Below are positions 25,209 through 35,954 of a stretch of 49,732 bases of DNA, piece after piece. The stretch is from NCBI GenBank assembly GCA_031277615.1, contig JAITMC010000004.1, positions 1 to 49,732 on the forward strand, in the 5' to 3' direction. This DNA comes from Chryseobacterium sp. (GTDB taxonomy: Bacteria; Bacteroidota; Bacteroidia; Flavobacteriales; Weeksellaceae). The position numbers and the translations under genes were made by a program. The number at the start of each line of letters is the position of its first letter. Position 1 is the first letter of the stretch. The notes beneath the pieces were generated by a model. That model had not been told where the DNA came from. It saw only the letters and a program-made list of their open reading frames with translations, and made no database searches.

Positions 25209-26569
25209 GTTTGAGTAGGCCATATTACCTGAAATAAAACAGTATTGTTTGCTGAAGACACAAAGATGTCCGCATGATGAAGCCTGACAATTTTTTCGGT
25301 AAGATATAAACCTATGCCATATCCTTTCTGATCAGATCCGTTTCCGGCTCTGTAAAAAGGCTGAAACAGATGCTGAAGATCTTCTCCGGAAATCGTATTT
25401 GCTTTATTGGAAAAGCTGACTGCCGGTTTTCCGGAAACTGCTGTAATATGAATAAGACAGGTGTGATCCGGAGAATATTTGCAGGCATTTTCTATAAGAT
25501 TACTGAAGGCAATCAGCAGCAGATATGAATTTCCGTTACAGATGAGCAGCTCTTCCTCAATTTCAGGATTGATCGTGAACTGCACATGATAAGAAGGATT
25601 TTCTTTTAAAATTTTAGTATAGGAGTCCAGAAGAATTTCATCTATACGGACTGGAGTAAAGCTTATTTCATCAGGATCATAGCTGGCTTTGGCAAGGTTC
25701 ATCAGGCTGGCTGAAAGTTTACTCATATCCACAACATCTTCTAAAGTTTGCCTGATCACGACCTGATAATGATCGGAATGATATTCTTTGGCAAGGGCTA
25801 ATTCCAGTTCCGCCCTCATCGTAGCCAGAGGGGTATTAAGCTCATGTGAAATATGGGCAACAAAATTTTTCTGCGCGCTGAAAGAATGGTCAAGTCTTTC
25901 CAGCATTTGATTGAAATTGTCGGACAGTTCATAGAATTCGTCCTTTTTTTCAGGGTAATCCAGCCGGAGGTTAAGCTTTCCTGCTGTAATCTTTTTGATT
26001 TGCTGAACCATTTCCACAACAGGATGAAGAGCTTTTTCAGACAGGAAAAGCCCGGCTATAAATACCAGCAGTAAGATGGTAACAAATGAAATGATACTGA
26101 TGGTAAGCAGATGTCTTACCGAATCATAACCGTACTGATCATAGGCTGCGGCAGTGATGGCATACTGTCTGCCTTTATGGGAATAGACGATTCCGGTTAC
26201 CTGAAGATCATTCAGGAAAAAGAAAACTTCTCTGTTTTTGAAGATCCCGGAAAGCATAGCCTTGTCTTCTTTCACATAATCCACTTTTGAATCGTCATGA
26301 TAGATCAGATGAAAGCCAGAATCATAGATGGCTACCTGCACCTCACTCAAAGTCTGGGTATTGGTCTTATAGAGCTGATGCATTTCTTTTTCACTCAGAT
26401 CTCCCTGGAAAAAGAGATTGGCTTTAGCCAGCGCTTCACTTTTAAGTTCGGTATAAAAAGATTTTTCCCGGGCTTCCTTAGAAGAATAATAGACTGCAAC
26501 TGCATAAAAACTGATCAGCAGAGCGGTAACTAACGTAAATAATAAAGTGAGCCTGGTTCTGACTTTCAT
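25190..26569 (-). CDS. Sensor histidine kinase of the metal-efflux locus
   Basis: This is a 459-residue inner-membrane kinase: helix 8-29, a periplasmic sensor of about 120 residues, a second helix at about 153-176, HAMP (about 178-230), then HisKA with His242 in FVAHISHELNTPLA. The HATPase_c domain has the N-box LIENACKYSP and the G-box GYGIGLYLTEKIVRLH. It lies 9 bp after the response regulator gene. The periplasmic part lacks a His- or Cys-rich cluster, so the signal cannot be named, but the adjacent efflux operon suggests metal ions (CusS/CzcS-like). Confidence 0.9.
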   Translation of the reverse strand: MKVRTRLTLLFTLVTALLISFYAVAVYYSSKEAREKSFYTELKSEALAKANLFFQGDLSEKEMHQLYKTNTQTLSEVQVAIYDSGFHLIYHDDSKVDYVKEDKAMLSGIFKNREVFFFLNDLQVTGIVYSHKGRQYAITAAAYDQYGYDSVRHLLTISIISFVTILLLVFIAGLFLSEKALHPVVEMVQQIKKITAGKLNLRLDYPEKKDEFYELSDNFNQMLERLDHSFSAQKNFVAHISHELNTPLATMRAELELALAKEYHSDHYQVVIRQTLEDVVDMSKLSASLMNLAKASYDPDEISFTPVRIDEILLDSYTKILKENPSYHVQFTINPEIEEELLICNGNSYLLLIAFSNLIENACKYSPDHTCLIHITAVSGKPAVSFSNKANTISGEDLQHLFQPFYRAGNGSDQKGYGIGLYLTEKIVRLHHADIFVSSANNTVLFQVIWPTQTSNTTF

Positions 26570-26578
26570 GATAATTTT

Positions 26579-27283
26579 TTATTGATCGGAAGAAGTGTCG
26601 TATCCCTTTTTAAGGATGAATCCCATTCCGGCTTTGGTATGAATCAGTTTATGGTCAAATTCCTTATCTACTTTTTTCCGGATATAATTGATGTACACGT
26701 CAATGAAGTTGGTTCCCGTATCAAAGTGGGTGTCCCAGACATTTTCTGCAATTTCATGGCGGGAAAGCACTCTTTCCGGGTTTTCAAGGAGAAATTTCAT
26801 CAGGTTGAATTCTTTTGGGGTCAGCTTAACCGGGGTTCCGGCACGGGTTACTGTTTTCAGCTTCAAATCCATTTCAATATCTTCATATCTGAGTACAGAA
26901 GCACGATGAGGACGAGAGGCTGAATACCTTTTGAGAAGCACTTTTACCCTGGCAGCCAATTCACGCATTTCAAAAGGTTTGGTCAGGTAATCATCGGCTC
27001 CGGAATCAAAACCGTCCAGTTTATCATCCGTTGTACCCAGCGCGGTAAGCATGATGACCGGAATTTCCGGTTTTAATGCTTTAATTTCTCTACAGAAATC
27101 GAGTCCGTTTTTGGAAGGAAGGATAATATCGGTAATGATAAGATCAAAATGCAGCAGCCCGGCCAGTTGTAAAGCTTTTTCACCATCGGAAACAATATTC
27201 ACTTCCAGATCATTTTCCATCAGGCCCCTTGCAATAAGCTGCGAGAGTCTTCTGTCATCTTCAACTAATAAAATATCAGGCAT
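26579..27283 (-). CDS. OmpR-family response regulator of the metal-efflux locus
   Basis: The ATG at 27283 (MPDILLVEDDRRLSQL) gives 234 residues; a longer frame starts with a TTG inside the -7 element. The receiver domain (1-118) has acidic Glu8/Asp9/Asp10 and the phosphorylated Asp52 in DLIITDIILPSKNG. The winged-helix effector domain (about 135-230) has the recognition region RHEIAENVWDTHFDTGTNFIDV and ends in a KAGMGFILK wing. It works with the kinase downstream and most likely binds the TTAGAA repeats in front of mgtC-czcBAC. TACCTTTG (27318-27311) is its -7 element. Confidence 0.92.
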   Translation of the reverse strand: MPDILLVEDDRRLSQLIARGLMENDLEVNIVSDGEKALQLAGLLHFDLIITDIILPSKNGLDFCREIKALKPEIPVIMLTALGTTDDKLDGFDSGADDYLTKPFEMRELAARVKVLLKRYSASRPHRASVLRYEDIEMDLKLKTVTRAGTPVKLTPKEFNLMKFLLENPERVLSRHEIAENVWDTHFDTGTNFIDVYINYIRKKVDKEFDHKLIHTKAGMGFILKKGYDTSSDQ

Positions 27284-27310
27284 AAAAGAACTGTTTTTAC
27301 ACTGCTCCTG

Positions 27311-27364
27311 CAAAGGTAGTTAAGTATTTTTATATACCTGTAAAGAATCTAATTTGTAAATTTG
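27311..27364. promoter_or_regulatory. Divergent -7 elements of the response regulator and the YiiX-like gene
   Basis: The minus-strand TACCTTTG lies at 27318-27311 and the plus-strand TAAATTTG at 27357-27364. No -33 elements are clear. Confidence 0.4.
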
Positions 27365-27375
27365 ACCCTGTCAAT

Positions 27376-28059
27376 ATGAAAGAAATAATGTTCAGATCAG
27401 AAAAATATCCGTTTAAGAAACCAGGAAAAACGACTCTGATAGGGATATGGGGAATTCTTGTGCTATTCCTGCAATCCTGTACTTCCCATCCAGGTAATAT
27501 ACAATTGAAAAACGGAGATTTACTGTTTGTGATGGCTAAAGAAACGGGGCTTTCAGGAGCGATCAATAGTGTTACCCAAAAGGAAAAAGAAGCTTCCTTT
27601 GATCATATTGGAATTGCGGAAAAAGAAAACGGACACTGGTATGTTCTGCATGCAGCACCAAAAGGCGGTTCCCAAAAGCAGAAACTGAAATATTTTATGA
27701 AAGATCAGTCTGATGACAGCCAGCGGATTATTGTGTACCGCCTCAAACCTGAATACCAGAATACAGTTCCTTCAGCCCTTAAAAAAGCATCCTCAATGTT
27801 GGGGAAACCTTATAATTTCAATTATATCCTGAATGAAAATGCTTATTACTGTTCAGATTTTATTGAAAGAGCGTTTCGGGATCAACATATCTTTAAGCTT
27901 GAGCCTATGACGTTCAAAGATCCGACGACAGGCCATATCAATGAATTCTGGGCAGAGTTTTATCAAAAGAAAAACCTGAAAGTCCCGGAAGGAGAACCCG
28001 GATGCAATCCGAACGGGCTGGCTGCCTCTGAAAAATTAATAAGGATAGGGGAATTGTAG
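27376..28059 (+). CDS. YiiX/YebB-like NlpC/P60-type cysteine hydrolase lipoprotein
   Basis: The protein has 227 residues with an N-terminal hydrophobic segment ending in the lipobox LFLQSC (Cys near 35). The permuted papain-like fold is seen: GDLLFVMAKETGLSGAIN, then the catalytic histidine in FDHIGIAEK and the catalytic cysteine in NAYYCSDFIERAF. YiiX-like enzymes are thought to cleave amide or ester bonds in envelope material; the substrate is not known. The gene is monocistronic and divergent from the response regulator gene. Confidence 0.82.
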   Translation: MKEIMFRSEKYPFKKPGKTTLIGIWGILVLFLQSCTSHPGNIQLKNGDLLFVMAKETGLSGAINSVTQKEKEASFDHIGIAEKENGHWYVLHAAPKGGSQKQKLKYFMKDQSDDSQRIIVYRLKPEYQNTVPSALKKASSMLGKPYNFNYILNENAYYCSDFIERAFRDQHIFKLEPMTFKDPTTGHINEFWAEFYQKKNLKVPEGEPGCNPNGLAASEKLIRIGEL

Positions 28060-28097
28060 AATATATTTAAGAATCTGCGTTATCAGCAAGATAATAA

Positions 28098-28135
28098 AAT
28101 CACACCAGATCTGTGAAATCCGGGTGACCTGCGGG
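28098..28135. repeat. CACAGAT-type intergenic repeat, inverted copy
   Basis: AATCACACCAGATCTGTGAAATCC is followed by GGGTGACCTGCGGGAATTC. It is close to the reverse complement of 4355-4400. Confidence 0.5.
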
Positions 28136-28151
28136 AATTCTTTCTATAATC

Positions 28152-28565
28152 TCAGACCTGAATAAATTTTTTCCTCTGATGCGGATCAGGAAGATAACAT
28201 TTCTGATTGGCCAGCTTCATGCGGTTTCTTGAAACTACATCATACATCCTGTCATTTAAAAAATGCGGGATGATCTTTCCGATCGCAGATAATTTGTAAA
28301 TACCTCCCAGTATGCCGGCGATCTTTAATACAGCCCGGGATTTGATAAGATAATACTGGCCGGGCTTCCATAGATATAAGGTATTGAAGACTTTTGTCTC
28401 CAAACCTCTTTCTGATAAAAATTTCTGTCCGAATTCAGACTGCAGGGATGCAAACATGAACTGATCTTTCCGGTCTCTTTCCAGAATCCATTGAACCCAG
28501 AAATTACAGACTCCGCAATCTCCGTCAAAAAACACAATATATTTATTTTCCCAGTTTTCCTGCAT
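28152..28565 (-). CDS. DCC family protein (DUF393)
   Basis: The protein has 137 residues. The thioredoxin-like DCC domain starts at once with VFFDGDCGVCNFWVQWILERD, which gives the family its Asp-x-x-Cys motif here as DGDCGVC. It then contains FASLQSEFG and VLYL-like strands. The family is annotated as predicted thiol-disulfide oxidoreductase, with no defined substrate. It lies 5 bp after the heme-binding protein gene and is co-transcribed with it. The product has no signal peptide, so it is probably cytosolic or membrane-peripheral. Confidence 0.85.
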   Translation of the reverse strand: MQENWENKYIVFFDGDCGVCNFWVQWILERDRKDQFMFASLQSEFGQKFLSERGLETKVFNTLYLWKPGQYYLIKSRAVLKIAGILGGIYKLSAIGKIIPHFLNDRMYDVVSRNRMKLANQKCYLPDPHQRKKFIQV

Positions 28566-28570
28566 GATTT

Positions 28571-29032
28571 TTAAAATAATGTTTTACGTTCTGTATCCTC
28601 CTTCACCTTTTTAAGGTATTCAACTAATTGTCTGCGCTGTTCATCTGTCAGTTTGGCATCCTGATGCCCTATATAATAAGATTCAAGGGGCATTTCCTTT
28701 TTCTCAACCATTTCTATGCATTCTTCCAGCTTATGAATCTGTTGCTTGGTTTCGTATACAGCAAAGGTAGAAAAATTAAGATGTTTCCGGCCTTCATCGA
28801 TATGATTTTTAACAAACCATGACGTCGGTGAAATGTTGGCATACCATGGATACTTTGTTTCATTGGAATGACAGTCATAGCATGAAGTAGTAATAATCCC
28901 GGCAACAGGCTCAGGAGTATTTTTAATTTTTAAAAAATCCATCCCGGGAGTAGGAGGGGGATTCGTTTTGTCGATCGGGAAAAACTGGATCATGACAAAT
29001 ACTACAAGAAGGATAATGAGGACTTTTTTCAT
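28571..29032 (-). CDS. Membrane-anchored heme-binding domain protein
   Basis: The protein has 153 residues: an N-terminal membrane anchor (3-19), then a single c-type heme site CYDCH at 51-55 followed by SNETKYPWYANISPTSWFV, the pattern of the small Haem_bd family of Bacteroidota. It faces the periplasm. A role in electron transfer or heme-based sensing is possible. It forms a two-gene unit with the DCC protein and is divergent from katG, whose enzyme also needs heme. Confidence 0.85.
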   Translation of the reverse strand: MKKVLIILLVVFVMIQFFPIDKTNPPPTPGMDFLKIKNTPEPVAGIITTSCYDCHSNETKYPWYANISPTSWFVKNHIDEGRKHLNFSTFAVYETKQQIHKLEECIEMVEKKEMPLESYYIGHQDAKLTDEQRRQLVEYLKKVKEDTERKTLF

Positions 29033-29237
29033 ATCGGTTTCATGCTTTGTTGATGATAAAAATAATCAAATTTTTATGAAAAACAGCTTTCTGGCATCAT
29101 GAAATATGCTTATTTTTTGTTTGAATGATTCTAAATAGGGGTATTCAATGATGATTTTTGAACAGATGTTTTTGAAAATTGACTAACTTAATTGCATGAA
29201 TTAGTGTTTCGGCGGGAAGAGGTGAAAAAGAATTGTT

Positions 29238-29274
29238 ATAGTTTTTAACTATGATTTAAATTAAAATTAATAGA
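29238..29274 (+). promoter_or_regulatory. OxyR-like site upstream of katG
   Basis: ATAGTTTTTAACTAT at 29238-29252 fits the OxyR half-site ATAGnTnnnAnCTAT at every fixed position. Seven bases further, ATTAAAATTAATAGA (29260-29274) is a weak second half-site. The pair ends directly before the -33 TTG, the usual place for OxyR activation. Confidence 0.55.
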
Positions 29275-29320
29275 TTGTATTAATGAAATAGACGTTGTAA
29301 GTTTGTCATGTTCTTACAAC
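29275..29320 (+). promoter_or_regulatory. katG promoter with an 8-bp dyad across the start
   Basis: TTG (29275-29277), 20-nt spacer, TAAGTTTG (29298-29305): a good Bacteroidota promoter. GTTGTAAG (29294-29301) and CTTACAAC (29313-29320) form perfect arms around an 11-bp centre spanning the -7 and the start. This may be a second operator or a 5' RNA hairpin. Confidence 0.6.
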
Positions 29321-29363
29321 AGAGAATGATTTAAAACGGTATTAATCAACATAAAAAATTTAA

Positions 29364-31646
<2,283 letters not shown>

Positions 31647-31664
31647 GGATCAATAAAATAACAG

Positions 31665-31697
31665 AAATCCCCTTGGCTTATGGCTCAGGGGATTTTT
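31665..31697 (+). terminator. katG terminator
   Basis: AAATCCCC (31665-31672) pairs with GGGGATTT (31688-31695), followed by TTT. It also reads as a terminator for the converging lactonase-type gene. Confidence 0.85.
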
Positions 31698-31754
31698 TAT
31701 ACTATATGTTTCGGTTTAACGGAATTACAAGTGATGATTTCAACGCATTAATTC

Positions 31755-32879
31755 TTAATATTTTTTGATCTGTACAGAAGAAACACTTTTCATACCTTTT
31801 ACCCTCTTACCCGTTTTTTTCAGCAGTCCTGTTTGGGCATCCCTCTTAAATACAAAAGCATCTCCGGTTCCTGCATTGGTTACGATAAGGAATTTTCCGG
31901 TTTCGTCAAGGGCAAAGACCCGCGGATGTTTTCCTTTTGTGGGCTGATAGCCTACGGTTTTTAAAGTTCCGTCATGCTGAATTGAAAATATGGCAATATT
32001 GTTTTCACTTCCACGGTTTGAGGCGTATAAATACAATCCGTCAGGGGAAATGTGGATATCGGAGCTTTCAGGTTCTTCCTTAAAAGTTTCAGGATGGGTA
32101 AATATTCTCTGAACCGGCGTCAGAGTTCCGTTTTCATAATGATATACACTTACGGCACCTCCCATTTCTTCAATACAATAAGCAAACTTTCCGTTGGGAT
32201 GAAATGTAAAATGCCTCGGACCGCTTCCCGGAACAGTTGATATGAAAGGTGGTACTGTAGGAGTTAAGGGTTCACTCTTTTCGCTTTCAAACTTATAACT
32301 TCTGATCTTATCGGCACCCAGATCCGGCATAAAAACATATTTGAAATCCGGCGAAAATACAGTAGAATGAATATGCGCCCGATCCTGCCGGTCAGGATGA
32401 ACACTGCCCTCCGGAAACTGAAAATTCTGAACAGCCGGCTGTATCGTTCCGTTTTCCGAAACCGGATACACAGAAGCACTGCCTTCCGTATAATTTCCGT
32501 TAATCAGCCATTTTCCGTTTTGATGTGCCATTAAATATACCGGATTTTCACCGCCGCTTTTCTGGCTGTTGATAAAAGTAAGGGTTTCATCTTTGGGGCT
32601 GAACGCAAAGCTGCTTACACTGCCTGCATTTTTGGTCTTGCTTTCCGTACAGGCAAAAAGATATTTGCCGTTGGAAGATAAGGTAAGAAAAGATGGATTC
32701 AGAATACCTTTAACGGAACTTACTTTTGAGAGTTTTCCTTTGATCGTGTCTAATTTGTATACAAAAATTCCTTCTGTGTCTTTGTCCCGGTTAAACGAGC
32801 CGAAAAATACATATGTATTCTGTGAATATAATTGTATACAAGATAAAACTACAACGAATAGACTAGCTGCTTTTTTCAA
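31755..32879 (-). CDS. Exported lactonase-family seven-bladed beta-propeller protein
   Basis: The protein is similar to 6-phosphogluconolactonase (Pgl/YbhE type). No ATG fits. The TTG at 32879 gives 374 residues with the signal peptide MKKAASLFVVVLSCIQLYSQ, while the farther TTG at 32930 lies inside the -7 element TAGCTTTG. The mature protein is made of repeated propeller blades (LSSNGKYLFACTES; HPNGKFAYCIEEMGG; SPDGLYLYASNRGSENNIAI), with the family motif GSGPRHFTFHP. The fold is clear. The substrate is uncertain, since the protein is exported rather than cytosolic. Single gene. Confidence 0.8.
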   Translation of the reverse strand: MKKAASLFVVVLSCIQLYSQNTYVFFGSFNRDKDTEGIFVYKLDTIKGKLSKVSSVKGILNPSFLTLSSNGKYLFACTESKTKNAGSVSSFAFSPKDETLTFINSQKSGGENPVYLMAHQNGKWLINGNYTEGSASVYPVSENGTIQPAVQNFQFPEGSVHPDRQDRAHIHSTVFSPDFKYVFMPDLGADKIRSYKFESEKSEPLTPTVPPFISTVPGSGPRHFTFHPNGKFAYCIEEMGGAVSVYHYENGTLTPVQRIFTHPETFKEEPESSDIHISPDGLYLYASNRGSENNIAIFSIQHDGTLKTVGYQPTKGKHPRVFALDETGKFLIVTNAGTGDAFVFKRDAQTGLLKKTGKRVKGMKSVSSVQIKKY

Positions 32880-32927
32880 TGTTTTAAGATGGTTTTCAGG
32901 ATATTTTAGGCAGTATTGCCACAGATA

Positions 32928-32935
32928 CAAAGCTA
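32928..32935 (-). promoter_or_regulatory. -7 element of the lactonase-family gene
   Basis: The minus-strand TAGCTTTG fits TAnnTTTG. It places transcription start near 32923 and leaves about 45 nt of leader before the TTG start at 32879. Confidence 0.45.
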
Positions 32936-33171
32936 CATAATTATAAGCTAAGTTGAATGAAGCTGGATCCGAAAAAAACAGAAAAAATTTCTATTACTGA
33001 AGAATCTCCTGGATCAAGGGAAGGTTGAGGGATTAACCAAAAAAATGAGGTTGATTTCAACAAAAAAGCGGTACCCTTTACTCTTCTGGGTTGCGTTCTG
33101 CAAGCTTTTGTTTCCATTAATGAAAATCTAATGATGACATCAATACTCTTTATTTAATTGCTGTTTTTTTT

Positions 33172-33320
33172 GATGACGCAAAGATTATGAATTATACTGT
33201 TGATTTTAAAGAAGGCAAAGAATGGAATAAACTCCGTTGATTCGATGAAGCACTTGCATAATAAAATCTGCAGAATCAGCCTGATCTGCGAGAGATAAAT
33301 ATTATAAACATCTGTGAGAT
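33172..33320. repeat. Remnant of the MITE-like element (copy 4) next to a CACAGAT-type repeat
   Basis: GATGACGCAAAG and ACTCCGTTGATTCGATGAAGC (33231-33251) match the core of copies 1-3. It runs into AATCTGCAGAATCAGCCTGATCTGCGAGAG and ACATCTGTGAGATCAAC (to about 33320), a remnant of the second repeat family. The rest of 32936-33436 shows no gene. Confidence 0.45.
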
Positions 33321-33435
33321 CAACTTTATATGAGTTTTTGTATTTGTTTCCAATTTTTGATACTGTTCCAATTTATTCAATTTAGAGGAATCAATAAAAA
33401 TTTCATGTAGGGATCTGACCTGAGAATAAAAAAAC

Positions 33436-33466
33436 AAAAACAGCTCCTGATATCAGAAGCTGTTTT
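33436..33466 (-). terminator. Terminator of the tRNA-Gln gene
   Basis: On the minus strand AAAACAGCT-T-CTGATATCAG-G-AGCTGTTTT is a long stem with one mismatch, followed by TGTTTTTTT. It lies about 12 bp after the tRNA. Confidence 0.8.
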
Positions 33467-33477
33467 CTCTTAAACTG

Positions 33478-33548
33478 TAGACCCACAGGGATTCGAACCC
33501 CAGATGACTGAACCAAAATCAGTAGTGTTACCGCTACACCATGGGTCT
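33478..33548 (-). tRNA. tRNA-Gln (UUG)
   Basis: On the minus strand the acceptor arms AGACCCA and TGGGTCT pair perfectly. The D arm is GTGT-AGCGGTA-ACAC and the anticodon arm ACTGA-TTTTGGT-TCAGT, giving anticodon TTG. The T loop is TTCGAAT with a 5-bp stem that includes two wobble pairs. The discriminator is followed by CA, so the 3' CCA is not encoded. Confidence 0.95.
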
Positions 33549-33735
33549 CTGTTTTTTAGTGGCGCGAAATTATAAAAATTATTTTATTTAAAAAAATATT
33601 TTCACAAAATTAAATGAACGTTTAGATGTGTTTTTAGTGTAATAGGATGATTATTAACGCAATAAACAGGTTGAAAAATATGGGCTAAATAAAGCTGCCT
33701 TGGCCGTTTTTTATAGTTGCTAAAGAATAAAACCT

Positions 33736-33743
33736 TATCTTTG
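33736..33743 (+). promoter_or_regulatory. -7 element of der
   Basis: TATCTTTG fits TAnnTTTG, with a TTG 16 nt upstream (33717-33719). Start near 33748. Confidence 0.55.
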
Positions 33744-33752
33744 CAAAAAATT

Positions 33753-33777
33753 GGGCTCCAAAAGTTGGAGAAACCCA
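33753..33777 (+). promoter_or_regulatory. 5' leader hairpin of der
   Basis: GGG, CTCCAA, loop AAG, TTGGAG, bulge AAA, CCC: a stem at the very 5' end of the predicted mRNA. It may stabilise the transcript. Confidence 0.4.
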
Positions 33778-33805
33778 TTAATAATTTAATTTATTAAACA
33801 TTTTT

Positions 33806-35116
33806 ATGTCGAATATTGTCGCAATCGTTGGGCGTCCCAACGTAGGAAAATCCACGCTGTTTAACCGTTTATTGGAAAGAAGAGAAGCCATCGTAGATTC
33901 TACGGCTGGGGTCACCAGAGACCGTCATTACGGTAAATCCGACTGGAACGGAGTAGATTTTACCGTTATTGATACCGGCGGATACGATGTAGGAACGGAT
34001 GATATTTTTGAAGAGGAGATCCGTAAACAGGTACAGCTGGCGGTAGACGAAGCTACTTCAATCATTTTTATGATGAATGTAGAAGAGGGTCTTACCGACA
34101 CAGACCATGAGATCTACCGACTTTTGAGAAGATCAAATAAACCGATCTACATTGTGATCAACAAAGTGGATTCTGCAAAAGAAGAACTGCCGGCTACAGA
34201 ATTTTATCAGTTGGGAATTGATAAATATTACACCCTTTCTTCAGCTACAGGGTCCGGAACCGGAGACCTTCTGGATGATATCGTAAGAGATTTCCCGACC
34301 ACAGATTACAAAGACCCTTTTGAAGGACTTCCAAAGATCACGATCGCCGGACGTCCTAATGTAGGTAAATCTACCTTAACAAACGCCCTTCTTGATGTAG
34401 AAAGAAATATCGTAACCGATATCGCAGGAACAACAAGAGACAGTATCCAGACGCTTTACAATAAATTCGGACATGAGTTCGTATTGGTAGATACAGCCGG
34501 AATGAGAAGAAAATCCAAGGTAAACGAAGATCTTGAATTTTATTCCGTGATGAGGTCTATCCGTTCTATTGAATATTCTGATGTCGTGATTATCATGGTG
34601 GATGCTACCCAGGGATGGGAATCTCAGGACATGAACATCTTCGGGCTTGCTCAGAAAAACAGAAAAGGGATTGTAATCCTTGTCAATAAATGGGATCTTA
34701 TCGAAGACAAGCAAACCAACACGATGCGTGATTTCGAAAAAGTGATCAAAGACAAAATTGGTCAGTTTCATGACGTGCCGATTCTGTTCGTTTCCGCTTT
34801 AACGAAGCAGAGAATTTTAAAGGCAGTGGAAGTGGCTATGGAAGTATATGAAGACCGTAAGAAAAAGATCAAAACTTCAAAACTGAATGAAGTGATGCTT
34901 CCTATTTTCGAGCAGACTCCGCCTCCTGCCAATAAAGGAAAATATATCAAAATCAAATACTGTGTACAGCTGCCGACGCCTTCACCTCAGTTTGTATTCT
35001 TCTGCAACCTGCCGCAGTATGTAAAAGAACCTTATAAAAGATTTACTGAAAACCAGCTTAGAAAAGAATTCGGATTTACCGGAGTTCCGATTGAAGTATA
35101 TTTCAGACAAAAATAA
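33806..35116 (+). CDS. der: Ribosome biogenesis GTPase Der (EngA)
   Basis: This essential cytosolic GTPase helps assemble the 50S subunit. The protein has 436 residues, typical in length. Two complete G domains are present: P-loops GRPNVGKSTLFN (about 8-19) and GRPNVGKSTLTN (about 182-193). Each has its own switch motif (DTGGYD; DTAGMRRKSK) and base-specificity motif (NKVDS; NKWDL). A KH-like C-terminal domain (about 350-436) ends the protein. It is transcribed on its own, with a leader hairpin and a terminator-like hairpin after the stop. Confidence 0.97.
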   Translation: MSNIVAIVGRPNVGKSTLFNRLLERREAIVDSTAGVTRDRHYGKSDWNGVDFTVIDTGGYDVGTDDIFEEEIRKQVQLAVDEATSIIFMMNVEEGLTDTDHEIYRLLRRSNKPIYIVINKVDSAKEELPATEFYQLGIDKYYTLSSATGSGTGDLLDDIVRDFPTTDYKDPFEGLPKITIAGRPNVGKSTLTNALLDVERNIVTDIAGTTRDSIQTLYNKFGHEFVLVDTAGMRRKSKVNEDLEFYSVMRSIRSIEYSDVVIIMVDATQGWESQDMNIFGLAQKNRKGIVILVNKWDLIEDKQTNTMRDFEKVIKDKIGQFHDVPILFVSALTKQRILKAVEVAMEVYEDRKKKIKTSKLNEVMLPIFEQTPPPANKGKYIKIKYCVQLPTPSPQFVFFCNLPQYVKEPYKRFTENQLRKEFGFTGVPIEVYFRQK

Positions 35117-35121
35117 AATCC

Positions 35122-35165
35122 GGTTTGAAAGTGAGGTAATAGAAAGGTTATCTCATTTTCAAACC
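35122..35165 (+). terminator. Hairpin after der
   Basis: GGTTTGAAAGTGAGGTAA and TTATCTCATTTTCAAACC pair with a few mismatches. It sits between der (ends 35116) and upp (starts 35190). Confidence 0.6.
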
Positions 35166-35189
35166 TTTAAATTTTCTCATTAAAAAGCT

Positions 35190-35840
35190 ATGACAGTAGA
35201 ACTTTCAAAACAATTCTCCCTGGTCAACTCCTGGATCAACGAACTCAGAAATGTTGATATACAGCATGACCGGATGAGATTCCGCAGAAATATGGAGCGT
35301 ATCGGTGAAATTGCTGCTTTTGAAATCAGTAAAGGCCTTGAACAGAAAGAAATAGAAATTCAGACTCCCTTAGATACTATAAAAGTTCAGGAAATAGCCG
35401 TTCAGCCGGTGATTACCACCATTCTGAGAGCCGGAGTTCCTTTATTTGAAGGAATCCTCAATTACCTGGACAGAGCAGACTGTGGTTTTGTAGCGGCCTA
35501 CAGAAAGCACGATGCCAACGACTATTTCTCCATTAAACAGGATTACCTTACCTGCCCGAATATTGACGGAAGACCACTCATTGTTGCTGATCCGATGCTG
35601 GCAACAGGAGCTTCTCTTATTGAAGCCATCAAAGATCTTTTAACCAACGGAACGCCGACTCAGCTGCATATCGTAGCAGCCATTGCTTCCAGACAAGGAG
35701 TAGAAACCATTGAAAAAGCATATCCTGATGCTAAAATATGGGTAGGGGCTATCGATGAGAACCTGACATCCAAAGGATATATCACTCCGGGCCTCGGTGA
35801 TGCCGGAGATTTAAGCTACGGAGAAAAACTTCAGCGATAA
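35190..35840 (+). CDS. upp: Uracil phosphoribosyltransferase
   Basis: This cytosolic pyrimidine-salvage enzyme makes UMP from uracil and PRPP. The protein has 216 residues, the usual length. The PRPP-binding motif is VADPMLATGASLIEAI (about 130-145). TTILRAGVPLFEGIL (about 75-90) and the uracil-binding C-terminal ITPGLGDAGDLSYG are the UPRT signature; the last part differs somewhat from the common GLGDAGDRxFGT. It lies 73 bp after der behind a hairpin, so it may have its own transcript. Confidence 0.9.
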   Translation: MTVELSKQFSLVNSWINELRNVDIQHDRMRFRRNMERIGEIAAFEISKGLEQKEIEIQTPLDTIKVQEIAVQPVITTILRAGVPLFEGILNYLDRADCGFVAAYRKHDANDYFSIKQDYLTCPNIDGRPLIVADPMLATGASLIEAIKDLLTNGTPTQLHIVAAIASRQGVETIEKAYPDAKIWVGAIDENLTSKGYITPGLGDAGDLSYGEKLQR

Positions 35841-35847
35841 TTTTTAA

Positions 35848-35868
35848 GAAAGATTCCGGAAATCTTTC
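35848..35868. terminator. Possible terminator after upp
   Basis: GAAAGATT, loop CCGGA, AATCTTTC: a perfect 8-bp stem 8 bp after the upp stop. The T tract is poor on the plus strand, so termination is uncertain. Confidence 0.45.
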
Positions 35869-35954
35869 ATTATATCTAATAAATTGGGCCTTACTTTTCC
35901 AAAGGATGCTTTGTATCCGGAAGTAGGGCCAATAAACCTATCTGTTATTTTCAA

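Noticed and set aside
29238-29320. PerR box for katG
   Set aside because: The expected TTATAAT-x-ATTATAA form is absent, while the OxyR half-site fits at all fixed positions.
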